Assembly (NCBI GenBank): GCA_039881145.1
Contig: JAYKKI010000091.1
Span: 2,170,001-2,234,000, forward strand
Reading direction: 5' to 3'
Origin: Druceiella hillmani
Lineage: Eukaryota > Arthropoda > Insecta > Lepidoptera > Hepialidae
DNA: 64,000 nucleotides
Shown here: positions 23,021-34,900 of the stretch, in pieces
Position numbering within the stretch: position 1 is the stretch's first letter
Layout of the letters: the number at the start of each line of letters is the position of its first letter
Made by a program: the position numbers and the translations under genes
Notes under the pieces: generated by a model
Databases searched by the model: none
Seen by the model: only the letters and a program-made list of their open reading frames with translations
What the model was told of the DNA's origin: nothing

Positions 23021-25353
23021 TATTTTTGTGGGTGTCTTGCGAAGGGTTCTATATTCAGTAACGGACGATGAAGATGAAGAAATATGTTTAAATAAGTGTT
23101 ACTAAAATATAGAAAATATTAAATTAATTAACAAATAATTGTCTTGTATTGCAGCCCCTGAAGAAAAATTTGTTTTAAATTCTAGATAGACTTGAAAAAA
23201 AAGATTACCTTTTTATTTGTCTACTTACATTTACTTTGAAAAACCTTTTTATTTCTCCTAAACTACTAATCCAAATTAGATATTATAAGATATGACGACT
23301 TATTTTTGATCTATCGAAAATGGTTAAAATTGCTATATTATTTTAATCATGATTAATAAATTGACATTATTATCGACACTTAATTGATACACATTTGTGG
23401 CCGTTATAGAAATAAAAGTGGTCAAAGTGAAAAATTAAAATAAATAAAGTTAAATAAATATTTGAACGATGTTTATTTATTTCCAAAGATTAATTTTATA
23501 TGTATTTTATCATTTCTGTGACCAATATAGCATTGGATATAGATATACTTCCATACATTTCATTTAATAAATCTCAGATATTTACAGTAAAAAATACATC
23601 GAAAATATTTTAAATATTTTTATTTTCTGAGAAAAAAATTAACAAATCACTTTTGAGAGTATCGTTTTAGCAAATGAAAACATAATTATTTGTATTCCTT
23701 AGGATTCATTTCACAGATGGTGCCCCAGACCACGGCTTGGGAGTTCCTCCAATGTACTGGAAGACCAATTCAAAAGTACTTTTAGATATCTTGAAAGTAT
23801 TCAAAAGCTTATCCTGTGCTAGAAACAATAACCTATTTCATTCTTATACAATAATCACGAAACTCATGTTAAAATAAGAAGTACTTTATTATGCTAACGC
23901 CAACGGTATTGTTTATTTTTAATTTCCACCAAATCCTACCCACTGTCAATAATTAGACGTTGAAGTATTCGGTTTTTTAATTAAAACTTAAGATAGCATT
24001 CAACGACTGGCAAGTGTCTAAGCTACAAAAAAAACAAACAATATAATTTATATTCCAAAACTAGCTGAAATTGTCTATCTCGAAAAAATTGGAATATTAA
24101 ATGAGCATATTCCAATGTTACATTACTTTCAACGATAATGATATAGCGTCCATAATAGATAGTGTACCAGTCAGAGCCCAGACCCGTTCCAGATGAGAAA
24201 ATTATTCAAACAACAGCTTCCCTAGCATCAGGTTCAATTACTGTTATATTACTGTTATTAATGTTATAACAAACTGTTTCACCGCTTGCTCTGCTGTAAT
24301 TGTTAGATCTTAACATTTTAACATCTCTTTATTTGTGAGGTTTACAACTGTAGTAATGATTCCATCTTATCCAAAAGTTAACAGAGATGCATTTACATAA
24401 TCCAAAAGAGGAAGTCAATCAGGAAAATCTAATATATGTATATACGGATACTCCCTTAAAAATAGACTTGAAGACATCAAAAAATAAAAGAAATGGAAAG
24501 GAAAAAGCAACGAAAAATAGTCTAGGACGATGAGATGAAGTGTGTTTTAATTCTTTCCCTCAATGTTAATCCCACTAATCCAAAATGATACAAAATCCCA
24601 ATGAAACTTATAGTAATGGCAAAATAATATAATTATATAAAAACCCACTGAGACTGTTACATTTGAAAAATCTGATGATAAAAATGAATCTTCTGTTTTT
24701 GTTAATCCATAGAAAGCAACAAAGGGAAATTTATATAAGGTTATCCGGAAAGAACAAATCAGTTTCACATTATGTTGAACAAATCATTGAGAGTGACAAT
24801 ATGCCTTCAACGTGACCATTTTGGCTTCAAGGTTTCATTGTTCAAAAAATAAGACTTTTTTCTAGACTTTTTTGCCCATTAAAAATTATAAACACATCCA
24901 GTTTATTTATGCGTTATAGTTTTAATATTATCCAAACCTAAGTGGATTGCTACAGCGAAGACCGCTGATATTTTTTATTTCTCTAAAGATCATACTGCTA
25001 ATAATGTTCGTTTGTTTGATATTGCCCAAAATAACAAGGATTTATTTTTCATTAATTAATAATACCCTAATGATTGTCATAAAGGCAGTGTTATGTTAAT
25101 GATAATGTTCTCTAAGTGAAAAGGAAATAACAAATTCAGACACAGTTCATTATATTAGTTTTAAATCATTCAATTAATTGGATTTCAGGAAATAGATTTA
25201 AAAAAAAAAGATGGGAAGGTTTTATATTAGTTAATAAATGTTCATTTTTTTTTAAATATAATGTTATAGCAAACGTCTCTGTTTAAAATTAAGCAGTTTT
25301 TAGTGTGTTACAAAAATTCATTCCTCTTTAGAACCTAGTTTTAGCACAAAATA
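23021..25353. other. Gene-free interval
   Basis: AT-rich. No domain is recognisable in any frame. A 73-codon minus-strand frame at 24547-24768 is the longest and looks like chance. A somewhat GC-richer patch at 23700-23790 was translated without recognising anything. Confidence 0.5.
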
Positions 25354-25394
25354 TCGCTGATTTCTTTGAGTATATAACTCAAAGAAATCAGCGA
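25354..25394. repeat. Perfect hairpin, 18-bp arms, 5-nt loop
   Basis: TCGCTGATTTCTTTGAGT at 25354-25371 is exactly complementary to 25377-25394, with loop ATATA. Confidence 0.95.
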
Positions 25395-26132
25395 CAATGG
25401 TGTTAATTTTTTTTTAATTTCATTTGTGTTATTTTCAATATATTAAACTTTCTGTCAAGGGAAAGGAATGTTTACAGTAGCTATTGAGATATTTTATTCT
25501 TTTGTGGGAATATAGTGTAAAATTTGGAATACATACTGGAGGGTACGTGCCCCAAGTCTTGAACGGAAGTGCCACTTACCAGGGCCATTTTATTGCGTTA
25601 CTTTATATTTATTTATATATACAAAATTTCTAAAACCACATATATTTACTATCCATTAACATCGTACTCAGTGTGAAGGAACCATTAATATTTTTTTAGG
25701 CGACAAAAAGTCTATATACTGTGAAGCCGCCCTACCTTCCTTTCTTCAGATATTTTTAATTTAAATAATGCAAACGTTTGTTATAGAGAAATATCGAAAG
25801 AAATATGAAGTTCGAAAGAAAGCAACTATTTTTCAATATTTACAGATATAGTTATGAAAACGACCTGTAAATTGAAAGTATTTGAAAATGATTTTTTTTT
25901 GCATTAAATGTATTTTATAGCCCTTTACATACAAAGTATCACATTTAAACACGTGTATTCTTTTAAATAACTATAAAACGATTGCGTGAAACAAATATAC
26001 TGAAAAAAAATAAAATGAAGAGTTACAGTAGACATGTGCTAGTTGGTAGGCTACTCTCAATTTTCAGCCATAGTATATCGTAGTTATTACAGGAAAATTT
26101 ATGTTCTTTGATTAGGTATTGGACCGATGCTT
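25395..26132. other. Gene-free interval
   Basis: AT-rich sequence with no recognisable coding or RNA signal. Confidence 0.5.
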
Positions 26133-26767
26133 AGGTATACTTACAGTAAGATATGTGTTGTAAACATGAATTTTATTACATATATTGATTACACAGTAAG
26201 AGATCAGGAATTATTTTATTTTCTAGAGGTCCGTAATGAAACAAGGAGCCATTATCATTTTGTAATGTCGATCTGTCTGTTATGTGTCATGAAATTAAGG
26301 TTTTATTTTCCACACTTCATATTTATGCCCAGATTTTATGGATGCTCCACCAATTTATGCATTGCAAATGCATAAATTTTTGCACGCCATTTAAAACCTG
26401 TGGCTAGAAACCATATTCTTAAGGCGATAAACACTTTTATAAAATGAGGAATCCCGCCAGTACTTTTTCCTCGAAGGTCTTTTGACTCTATAAAACCAAT
26501 AGTGATGGAAGTGCAAGTTAGACTCCTTTTAAATTCGAACGGAAGATGACCTACGAGTTCAGAGAACTCGTTCATCTTTCTGGCATTGCTGTTAAGATAT
26601 AGTAGCTGAAATAAATATGGTGACGTAAGCAAATCAATTGCGAACATAAACAAACACGGATAACAATATAAAAAAGATTTGATGTTATGCATTGGATGTT
26701 ATAAAATTTGATGATATGCGATTGTAAGTATACCTAAGCGTAGGTATACTTACAATAAGGTATGTGT
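26133..26767. repeat. Interval bounded by three copies of a GGTATACTTACA motif
   Basis: AGGTATACTTACAGTAAG at 26133 recurs directly at 26742 (AGGTATACTTACAATAAG), both followed by a near-identical ATGTG tail. It also recurs inverted at 26721-26735, forming a 15-bp-arm hairpin at 26721-26756. The 600 bp between could be a small element with inverted ends. A 118-codon minus-strand open frame inside it (26336-26692) does not resemble a family I know. Confidence 0.5.
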
Positions 26768-27193
26768 AGTTTAGGTAACTTGATGTATTAACACGACGTA
26801 AATAATGTTATTGCGATTTTTTATCAGGTACATTAGGTTTCTGTTTTGCAAAAAATGTATAACAATGAATTAGAAATCAAACCGCTGTCAGACATATAAT
26901 TACTACAATAGCGCAAGTTTGAACTAAACTGTTTATATTGGTTGTTGTAACGAAGAAAATAGCTAGCGCCTTTTCCCATGCCGTATTCCATAAAAATCAT
27001 CCCTTGACGGGAGATTACATGAATGGCAATTTTATATTCCGACCTTCATTGCTAAAATGCCTCACATTAAAGGGAGTTACTTATAAGCTAAGGTATTTTA
27101 GCAATAAAAGTCATAATGGAAATTTTTTAGCCTAGCTGTGTGAACAATCGAATCTTACCGAAGAGGGTGCGCATTGAACTTTATTATGAATTT

Positions 27194-27411
27194 ACTCAAA
27201 ACAAAAATATTTCTAATGATAATTAAACATAAATATGATTTCTATTGCCATTCGGAGTTGGGGTATAATTTTTTAATCATAAATTGTACTTATATTAAAC
27301 GTTACGAACAGCGTAGTGGTAGTCCTGCTCAGTCTCATTAGTCGACTGGTTCGGAACTATATGTACAAGCAAATCACTCAAAACAAAAATATTTCTAATG
27401 ATAATTAAACA
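27194..27411 (+). repeat. 36-bp perfect direct repeats flanking a 146-bp insert
   Basis: The same 36-bp word (starts ACTCAAAACAAAAATATTTC) occupies 27194-27229 and 27376-27411 without mismatch. Perfect identity in this diverged sequence implies a recent event, either a target-site duplication or a tandem duplication with 182-bp period. The enclosed DNA holds the tRNA-promoter-like patch. Confidence 0.9.
27308..27358 (+). other. tRNA-promoter-like (SINE-like) patch
   Basis: CAGCGTAGTGGTAGT resembles a pol III A box, and CTGGTTCGGAACT, about 30 bp downstream, resembles a B box (GGTTCGAANCC). No complete cloverleaf can be folded: the acceptor stem and a paired T stem are missing. It is therefore not a tRNA gene but may be the head of a tRNA-derived SINE. 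The A box lies about 80 bp inside the insert bounded by the 36-bp repeats, which is not the position expected for a SINE 5' end. Confidence 0.35.
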
Positions 27412-27438
27412 GAACCATCAGGACAATTCTGGATATTA

Positions 27439-29394
27439 GGGGAGGGCGGGGCTAAAAGTGCCGATTTTTAGAAAATGACAAATTAGTAACAGAAAATATT
27501 GTGCTAAGCTTTGCAATGCCTATAGAATAAATGTAAAATTTAATGTAGATTATGAAGTAATACCTTGTTTTTTCATTATTCATTTATCCAGACTAATTTA
27601 ATTGCCAAATTTCGGAAAGGACCAACTTGACCATTCTTGGGGCTAGTTGTTCCCTAGCTGGGGTAAGTTGTACATTAAACTGTGATGTTCAGTTTCCTTC
27701 GCATTTTTTTATAAATAAAAACAATTATTAATTATATTTATCATTTATTAATAACAAAATTATCTTCTCTATTGAGTATTGCTAAGTAACAGCACGTATA
27801 TTTGAACAAAAACTGAAAATAACAAAAGTTTTCTCTTTGGGAAAGCTATTACTTAAAACAGAACTAATTAACTTAAAATAAACAAATGTTTAACATTATC
27901 GATGCTAATCTAGCGAGATCAAATAATTTTAGACTTTAATAATCACATATTCCTTGCATTAATTATCCATAATCAGCCTTTAGGTTCACATAAACTTCTA
28001 TAAATTGCTATATGTAAAATTATTCGATCCAGGATCCATCAGTTAGGGCAAACGTAAAATGTTATAATATCGGGATTCAGTAGGCATTTTGTATGAGCCC
28101 AATTGTTGCATTCCGAGCATTGTATCCAGTCTTCGCCAGGACGTGAGTTAGAATAACTGTCACAACAAATTATACAATAGTATTCCAAGTTCGCCTCTTC
28201 TTCGCTATCATTACTATTAAATTCCTGCAACACCTTTCGTTTGTAAGACTTTTCATTGTTTTTTTCCCTTCCCCTTCCCTTTTCCCTTTTAACATTACCC
28301 TGTTCCTTATTTGCATTTACAACTGTTTTAGCTTTCTTCTTAGATTGTTCTTCTTCTAAGGCTTGCTTTTCTGGAGTATCAGTTAAAACTGCACATTTTC
28401 TGATACGCCTTTTACTATTTCCAGATCGTGCAGGTACTTTGGAATATGGCCGGATAATTTCGGGAGAGAAGGCCAAAGTTTTGTGTGCAACTGACTGTTT
28501 TTCTTTGTCAATCTCAGAATCGCATTCAGATGAAGATTTTTCTTGTGTTGTTCTAATGTTCTGAATACCAGAAGATCCAGGTTAATCATTGAAGGGCTGA
28601 ATATTTGTTGATTGTTCCGCTGTAATTCCTTGATAATCAAGATGTTCAGGACATGGCCAATCGGTGACGTATGATGGGGTAAAATCTTCATCAGTAAAAA
28701 CATTGGCATCATATGGATAAATTACAGTCTTTTCGAAAGCTTTAATAATATTTATAGGTGTTAAAGCTAAAGGAAATGCATATTTTACAATGCTTGGAAT
28801 TTCGTAGATGCTCATAGTTTTGCCAGGATTATTGCGAGTTTTTTGCCTTCATTTATAACTGCATCTGCTGCTCTGCCCCTGGTCGATTTCCTTTTATGAG
28901 TTCGCATTCTACAACAAAAAACTAATGTAAATAAATTGTGAAACATAATAGGCACAACTTATTCCCACATTATGGAGCAAGTTGTGCCGCGCAACAACTA
29001 ACCCCAAAAAAAAGAACAACTAGCCCCGTTAGATAACACATGCTTTGATACAAAATTACAGGTTAAATATAAAACATTGTTAATGAGGTGATAGCTGTCC
29101 ACATTCTATGTAAATTTTGCAATCTTAGAGAGAAAAAATAACAGACTTATCATATTCCATAAGCAAAATAGACCAAAACTAATTTTTACGAAAATATTTA
29201 CTTACGTGGTTTGAGCGAGCGCACTTGCCCCGTCTGTTGGACAACAGGCAGTGGCCTTCACTAAACTGTCGGACGATGGTGCGCTATGGTCGCGGGAACC
29301 GCGCCACACTTCATGCATGTTGCTATCTCTTTTTGTCTTAGTGCTAAAGTCATCGGAACTACTTACCCCCGGCACTTTTAGCCCCGCCCTCCCT
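27439..29394. mobile_element. Pogo-type (Tc1/mariner superfamily) transposon with PHD-finger gene
   Basis: Termini are inverted repeats of about 24 bp. GGGAGGGCGGGGCTAAAAGT starts at 27440, and its complement ends at 29393. Each end abuts a TA dinucleotide (27437-27438 and 29395-29396), the target duplication of this superfamily. A second inverted pair, GGGGCTAGTTGTTC at 27639-27652 and its complement at 29014-29027, forms subterminal repeats, with related GGGGTTAGTTGTTG and GGGGTAAGTTGTA words close by. The 1956-bp element carries an internally deleted transposase gene on the minus strand. Confidence 0.88.
28039..28912 (-). pseudogene. Internally deleted pogo-like transposase with C-terminal PHD finger
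   Basis: Reading leftward, an ATG at 28912-28910 begins MRTHKRKSTRG, the N-terminus expected before a psq-type helix-turn-helix. A stop and frame change follow within about 30 codons. The frame then enters the end of the DDE domain (NPGKTMSIYEIPSIV, then FTDEDFTPSYVTDWP). The catalytic core between them is missing. The frame continues through one stop (28582-28584) to SPEIIRPY, a Lys/Glu-rich linker, and a PHD finger. That finger shows CIICC, WIQCSECNNWAHTKCL and FYVCPN, with a TGA where the last zinc-binding Cys would be. Intact relatives bind the element ends and excise it; the role of the PHD finger there is not known to me. This copy cannot encode an active transposase. Confidence 0.85.
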
Positions 29395-29396
29395 TA

Positions 29397-31739
29397 CGTA
29401 ATATTAGTATATAAATAGTTAGTATACTTTCAATTTTGGCACTTGAATAAGTTGAAAAAAAAATATGATTAGCTCATAGGTAGAAAGAAATTTACCGTAC
29501 ATTTCGACTAATTAAACTTAGTATGTTTCTATGCAGTAAGCTCTCTATATTTGTAAAACATGCATTTATGATCTATGTATAAATGTGGAAATCATTACAT
29601 ACACTCTAGCGAATAGCAAAAGTAAATTCGAAACTACTAATTTTATTTAACATTATTAGAATTTAGATTTTGTAAGTCGCGAATGCTGAGCTCGCTACAA
29701 TATTAACCGGAAAAACAGAGTGGAGTCATATTAAAAGAATATTAGTACCGACATCCTTATCATAGTTTCACCTGCTTTAAAAAATTCAGATTAGTAATGA
29801 ACATCATAAATTTCACATCGGGTATTTGACGATGATCAACCTCACATATTTGGCACAAATATGCATTTGTCTCCAGAAGTTGATTTCAAATTTCTATTTT
29901 ATAATCGCATTCTGGTTATGAGAAAGCTTTCAACCATGTGGATGATGATATTTAACTAAAACCTTTAAATAATGATGCAGCATCCTCAGTGACAATTCGA
30001 CGAATCTTGCGAACTACAAATAATATTTTTTAAAGGATGATTTGCTAAAAATCTATGAAATTGGGTTCCATTCATCTCAGGAGATCACCAGAATAGTTAC
30101 TTTTATAGTTGCAATTGTGATTATACTCAATTTATTATTTTTACTGCCACATATTCATCAGGTGATAACATTAAATCTTCGTCCTTTTTGAAGATACTAC
30201 TTTATTGAGACACGGTGGAATGAAAGGTAGCCAATTTAAGATACCATCCATTCTAGTTCACAAATAATTGAATTCTGAACTAAACTATTCCTTTTCGATT
30301 TCTTATCACTAATTTATCCCTTCTAATCTTATCCTGCTCCATACTATCTGTGTAATGACACTATTAGTTTTCACCGACAGATTATTGCATTCTTCTACAT
30401 TATTTAATAATGACCTTATCAATTTTTTGATTGACTGGAAGATATGGCTTATGTAGTAATTATTTAGCCTTATTTACATAAATATAGGTTGAAGTCTAAA
30501 ATTAATTAATTAATGAACAAATAAATTAGGACGTAAATGCATCCAAGCTGTAAGGTTACCTGTGGTGTTATAAAATTCACCCCTGTGGTGATAAAAAAGC
30601 CCTGCAGTAATATGTACCTTATTATAAAATGATTCGTCAGTTACCATTTTTCGGGTTTCATATTTGAAGCTAAGAGTTTTTATAATTCCACCTGTACATC
30701 TGTCCGTCCGTCTGCTTGTCACAGCTTCACAGTTTATAAAATTTTCTTGCAAGCTTCTTACTTGAGATCCCTCAAGTAAGAAATATTACAAAAAACTTTA
30801 ACATGAGGTATATTATTTTTTTTATATTTCTTCATTTAATTTAATATTATTTCCCATACATGAAAAGTTATATTTTTTCACGTAACCCATCGGTGAACCA
30901 ACGTAAGCGAGGGTTCTTTAAATGAAATTAGGTTTCCGTTTACTTTTTTTTTCATTTTTAATGCCCGATTATTAATATATTAATCAATATATATCCAAAA
31001 TATTAATCTCCAAATACACGCAATTCCATTAAATTTTGAACCGAGTATTTGAAAAAATTAAAAAAACTTTTCGATACTAGAATTTGAAGAGGACCTTTAA
31101 TTATAACTATTCCACTTGACATGTGTTAAAAACAGGCAAATAAGTATACAACTAAGGAACCCTATTTTATGCAGGTTTTGACACACATTTCAACGTTTTT
31201 TTTTCTGGAAAATCAGTCATTAAAAATGTGATTATCTATTTTATTGAGAAAAGTTTTTCTATTCTTTTTCATGTAATGCAAGTATCTCATAATTCGATTT
31301 AAAATCATAGCATTCACACCAGTAAGTTTAATTTTATGTATATCAAAATTATATAAATACTAGTTATATATGTGATTTTAGTAATATAATAAACAAACTA
31401 ATTCATTTGTATAGTACACAGTACATTGTCTGCTGACAGACACATTTAATTAAAAACGTGGGCAGTTAGCAGCTTACAAATTCCCGGGATTAACGGAATC
31501 GTGTTTGCTTCCTCTACGTTACCAAAGGTGACTACGTAGTCGCAGGATATAGTGGGATATGGATGTAAATTTATTCCACTTGCAAAATCGTTGAGTGGTA
31601 ACGATGAAAGTTATGATAAAGCAAATTAACAATGGAATAAAATCGAATGAAAGATTGATGAGAATTCTTAAACTTAGTGATATTTTATAAGGTTTCGATG
31701 TGTGACAATTCATACAGCGTCGACAGACTTGAAATAATC
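29397..31739. other. Gene-free interval with repeat-like patches
   Basis: No gene recognised. The stretch at 30695-30725 (CATCTGTCCGTCCGTCTGCT) and AAGGAACCCT at about 31155 are reminiscent of widespread insect dispersed repeats, from memory only. A hairpin lies at 30755-30782 (12-bp arms TTCTTACTTGAG, loop ATCC). The open frame 30510-30752 (minus) overlaps the repeat-like patch and is not credible as a gene. Confidence 0.45.
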
Positions 31740-31990
31740 GAAGGAGCTGAAGCGCATAGCTTCCGCCCTAGGTACCGCCCAAGTAAAAAACATGACAAAG
31801 GAAATTCGCGCGACGCGCGAGTTTCAATCTCCTAATGGGAGGAGTAATTGCAGGCTTACTGCGGATGTGGGCCCGCGTGAAGCGTGTAATTAGGCAACTT
31901 GGAATACTTGGTGCGCTTTAGAGGTCGTAAGGCATATCGTTTGGCCCATGAATCATGTCTTAAGTGTTACGTAAACTCATCTCTACAATT
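31740..31990. promoter_or_regulatory. GC-rich candidate enhancer or promoter block
   Basis: About 250 bp of raised GC stand in a long AT-rich desert. The block holds the palindrome TCGCGCGACGCGCGA (31806-31820), GTAATTGCAGG and GTGTAATTAGGC homeodomain-type sites, and GGATGTGGGCCCGCGTG. No open frame of note runs through it. Its compactness and TF-site-like words suggest regulatory DNA; this is inference. Confidence 0.35.
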
Positions 31991-34900
31991 ACCGTTCTTA
32001 GCGTTATATTGTGAACATCAACTTCGCGCATCGGAGTGCATAAATCTACGGCGGAAAATATTTGTGCACGTAGTGTAAACTTTAACCTTTTAGAATTACA
32101 CAGATTTCTTAGCTTATTGTGGTATTTAAAATTATAATTGCTTATTACATATAAGGTAATGAAAGTATATTAAAGTATACGTAGAATGTTTTCTAAAAAA
32201 TCAGCTATAAGGGATACGTAAAATGTTTTCTAGAAAATCAACTCAAATATATTTTGATATTAATTTTTCAATGCCATTTTGAAAGCTAAAAAGGTTTATT
32301 CCCCACATCGCCCTCTCAATTATTTGATTTATAAACGTACAATTATTTCAGGAGATTGTTTTTGAATTGTTAAATGCGATTCTTTTAGTTCGCCTGCTTT
32401 TGCACATGATTTTTCTTTTTCTATATATAATTTAGAATAGATTTATGGAAATAATCATTTATGGAAACTACACGACGTGTTTACGGTTTTATTTTCGGAA
32501 ACAAAATATCTAGATTTGCATAGATATAGCATAGAACAAAAATAATAGAAAAAAATTAGAATACGGCGTAGATTTGTATTAATTATTACCTGCAAATAAT
32601 TAATTTAAAATAGTTTGACAAATATTTGAACTGCGTATACTAATTGAACGTGAGTACAAACTTTATTGAAAACAGTTAAATACTCATAACAATTTACTAG
32701 GTTAGAATTTTTTGGTCATTCGTAGTCGATTTAAAACTGTAAGCAGCACGTACGTCGAAAGCGATGAATGTCTTTATAAGAAGCTATATCGTTGGAGTTC
32801 ATGTTAATGACAGAAGTGCATTACAAACTAAGTAGACTCAAGCTCAGTATTTGACTGTCTTTGTCACATTTTATTGGTTATTTAGCAGTCATTACCGATA
32901 AAATTTTTAAATAAATTTATACGAGATAAAATTTTGAATGTTGTTTTGGATTTCGTAGGTGATTACCTAATTTTAAATTAATGACAAGGTCAAAAAATAA
33001 AACAAAAAGTTTGCAATAAAGTAATGCAACACATCTATGGCATAATCTTATAAGTCAAACACAGAACTAATGAAATAGATCAAAAGCTTGGGCTAATTGA
33101 CAAAATAAACAATAACATATGTCTATCCGGACTTTCGCAATACTAAGTTATTCTTAGAATGAAAACAAAGAAATGTCACTTGGAACAAAGTTTATTTATT
33201 AAATAAATAAACTTTCTTCCAAATAATCGTTACAACATGATCTTATTTTATTATAGAAGAAAGTGGTTTAATGTTTTTGAAGGTAATGTTTTTCTAGAAA
33301 ACTACTGAATATTTGTTAAAGAGGGATTAAATTGAGAGTTTCCTCGCCTCAGCATAAAAAGTCAGCAATAAAATCTATCGATTTTCGACCGCGACCAACG
33401 TCTATATACACGGATACTCGTGAATTCTACTATAAATCATCTACCTAATAATAGAACTAACTAGGGGAAATCCTTTCAACGACAAACAAATTCACTTAGA
33501 CGATAACAATAAAATAATCAACAGAAGAAACTGGACAAATATACTGCATACATGGTTGTGTGTTACACAGCTCAGTGCGCAGTAAACCACTAAATCGTGT
33601 CTAAAACGGCCAGTAATTTAATTCATTTGAACGAAATTAATATGAAATTAATAAAGAAATTAATGCATTTGCCGTTCATCCTGATCGTTCATCGATCGCT
33701 CATCAAATGCATAGGACGTATGTGCGAATGCCCTGCGCGGTAAACAATTGAAAACACGCAATTGTTAAAACATATGTAAAGTTCATTTAGTACGAGATGA
33801 TTAAGTAAAAACAATATATCTACATCATATATAGAGTTCTATTTATCCAGTTATTTATTTTTATATTCATCAAGATGAGGAAGGTTAGGATGTGGAGCAC
33901 CGTATCACGATTACACGCCGATACGCGTGTTTCATTTGATGCAACCTGTAAAGACCATAATCTTGTGGTGAATAGAATTCCGATAGATATGTAACAATTT
34001 TTGTAAAACATAAATCTAAGTAAATGAACAGAAACACCACACTTAAAATATTTTTACCTTTTTTTATATCTCCTGAATCTCGATCGGGCCCTTTGCTGGA
34101 TTAACAACTTTCTCATTAATATTGATTGTTAGTGCTATTGCAAAACCTATAAATCTATTTTCATTAGCCAAGAATGGTTTAACAGGGCTTTTAATGTGTA
34201 AAAGTATATCTTAGGTACTTGCAATCGGCACGACCAACAGAAACTCTAATCTAGCTACGGGTACATTTAATTGTAGGATTTATGCATCATATTTAATTCT
34301 GTAAATATTTTACCGATTCAAATCCTCTTTTAATCAACTTCTCGTAAGTTCACTGTTGTTAGTCATCATGCTAATACAGCTTGTACATTAATAAACCGTC
34401 GTAAAGGACAGCTGCATACCAATGCAAGGAATGGGGAAGAGGAACAAAATAAATTTTCTTTAAAAGTAGCCTGATAAAGTAAAGTGATACAGAAATTTAT
34501 TTCATTCTGAAGACACTGAATCCAAGGATTTTTAGCAAATTAAATAAATAAAAAGAACCGTATCGAAGAATTAAAAGATTATTTTGATGTATAATTTAAT
34601 TAGGCACACATAATGGGTTCATCTGTTTAGATCGTCATGCATACAAATCATCGCACGTGCTCTCTTAACCATTATATTAAAGGCTAAAAATCCACAAGGA
34701 AAAATCCCGTTATATAGCCGAACCTGTTATTTGGTTTATCGCAATGTTTGCCATGTGCCGCGTGTAATTTTCCTGTGTTCCACAGAAAAAAATTTGAAAG
34801 AGAAATTCGTACTTAAAATCTATTAAACGATTTTTACATCCTGTGAATAAACTTACTCCATTTATTCAGGTAATACTTTGGTCAAGAAAGTAAAGTTTTA

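Noticed and set aside
26336..26692. 118-codon minus-strand frame as a gene
   Set aside because: No recognisable domain, low complexity is absent but so is any homologue I can name. It lies between repeat motifs, so it is noted only inside the repeat entry.
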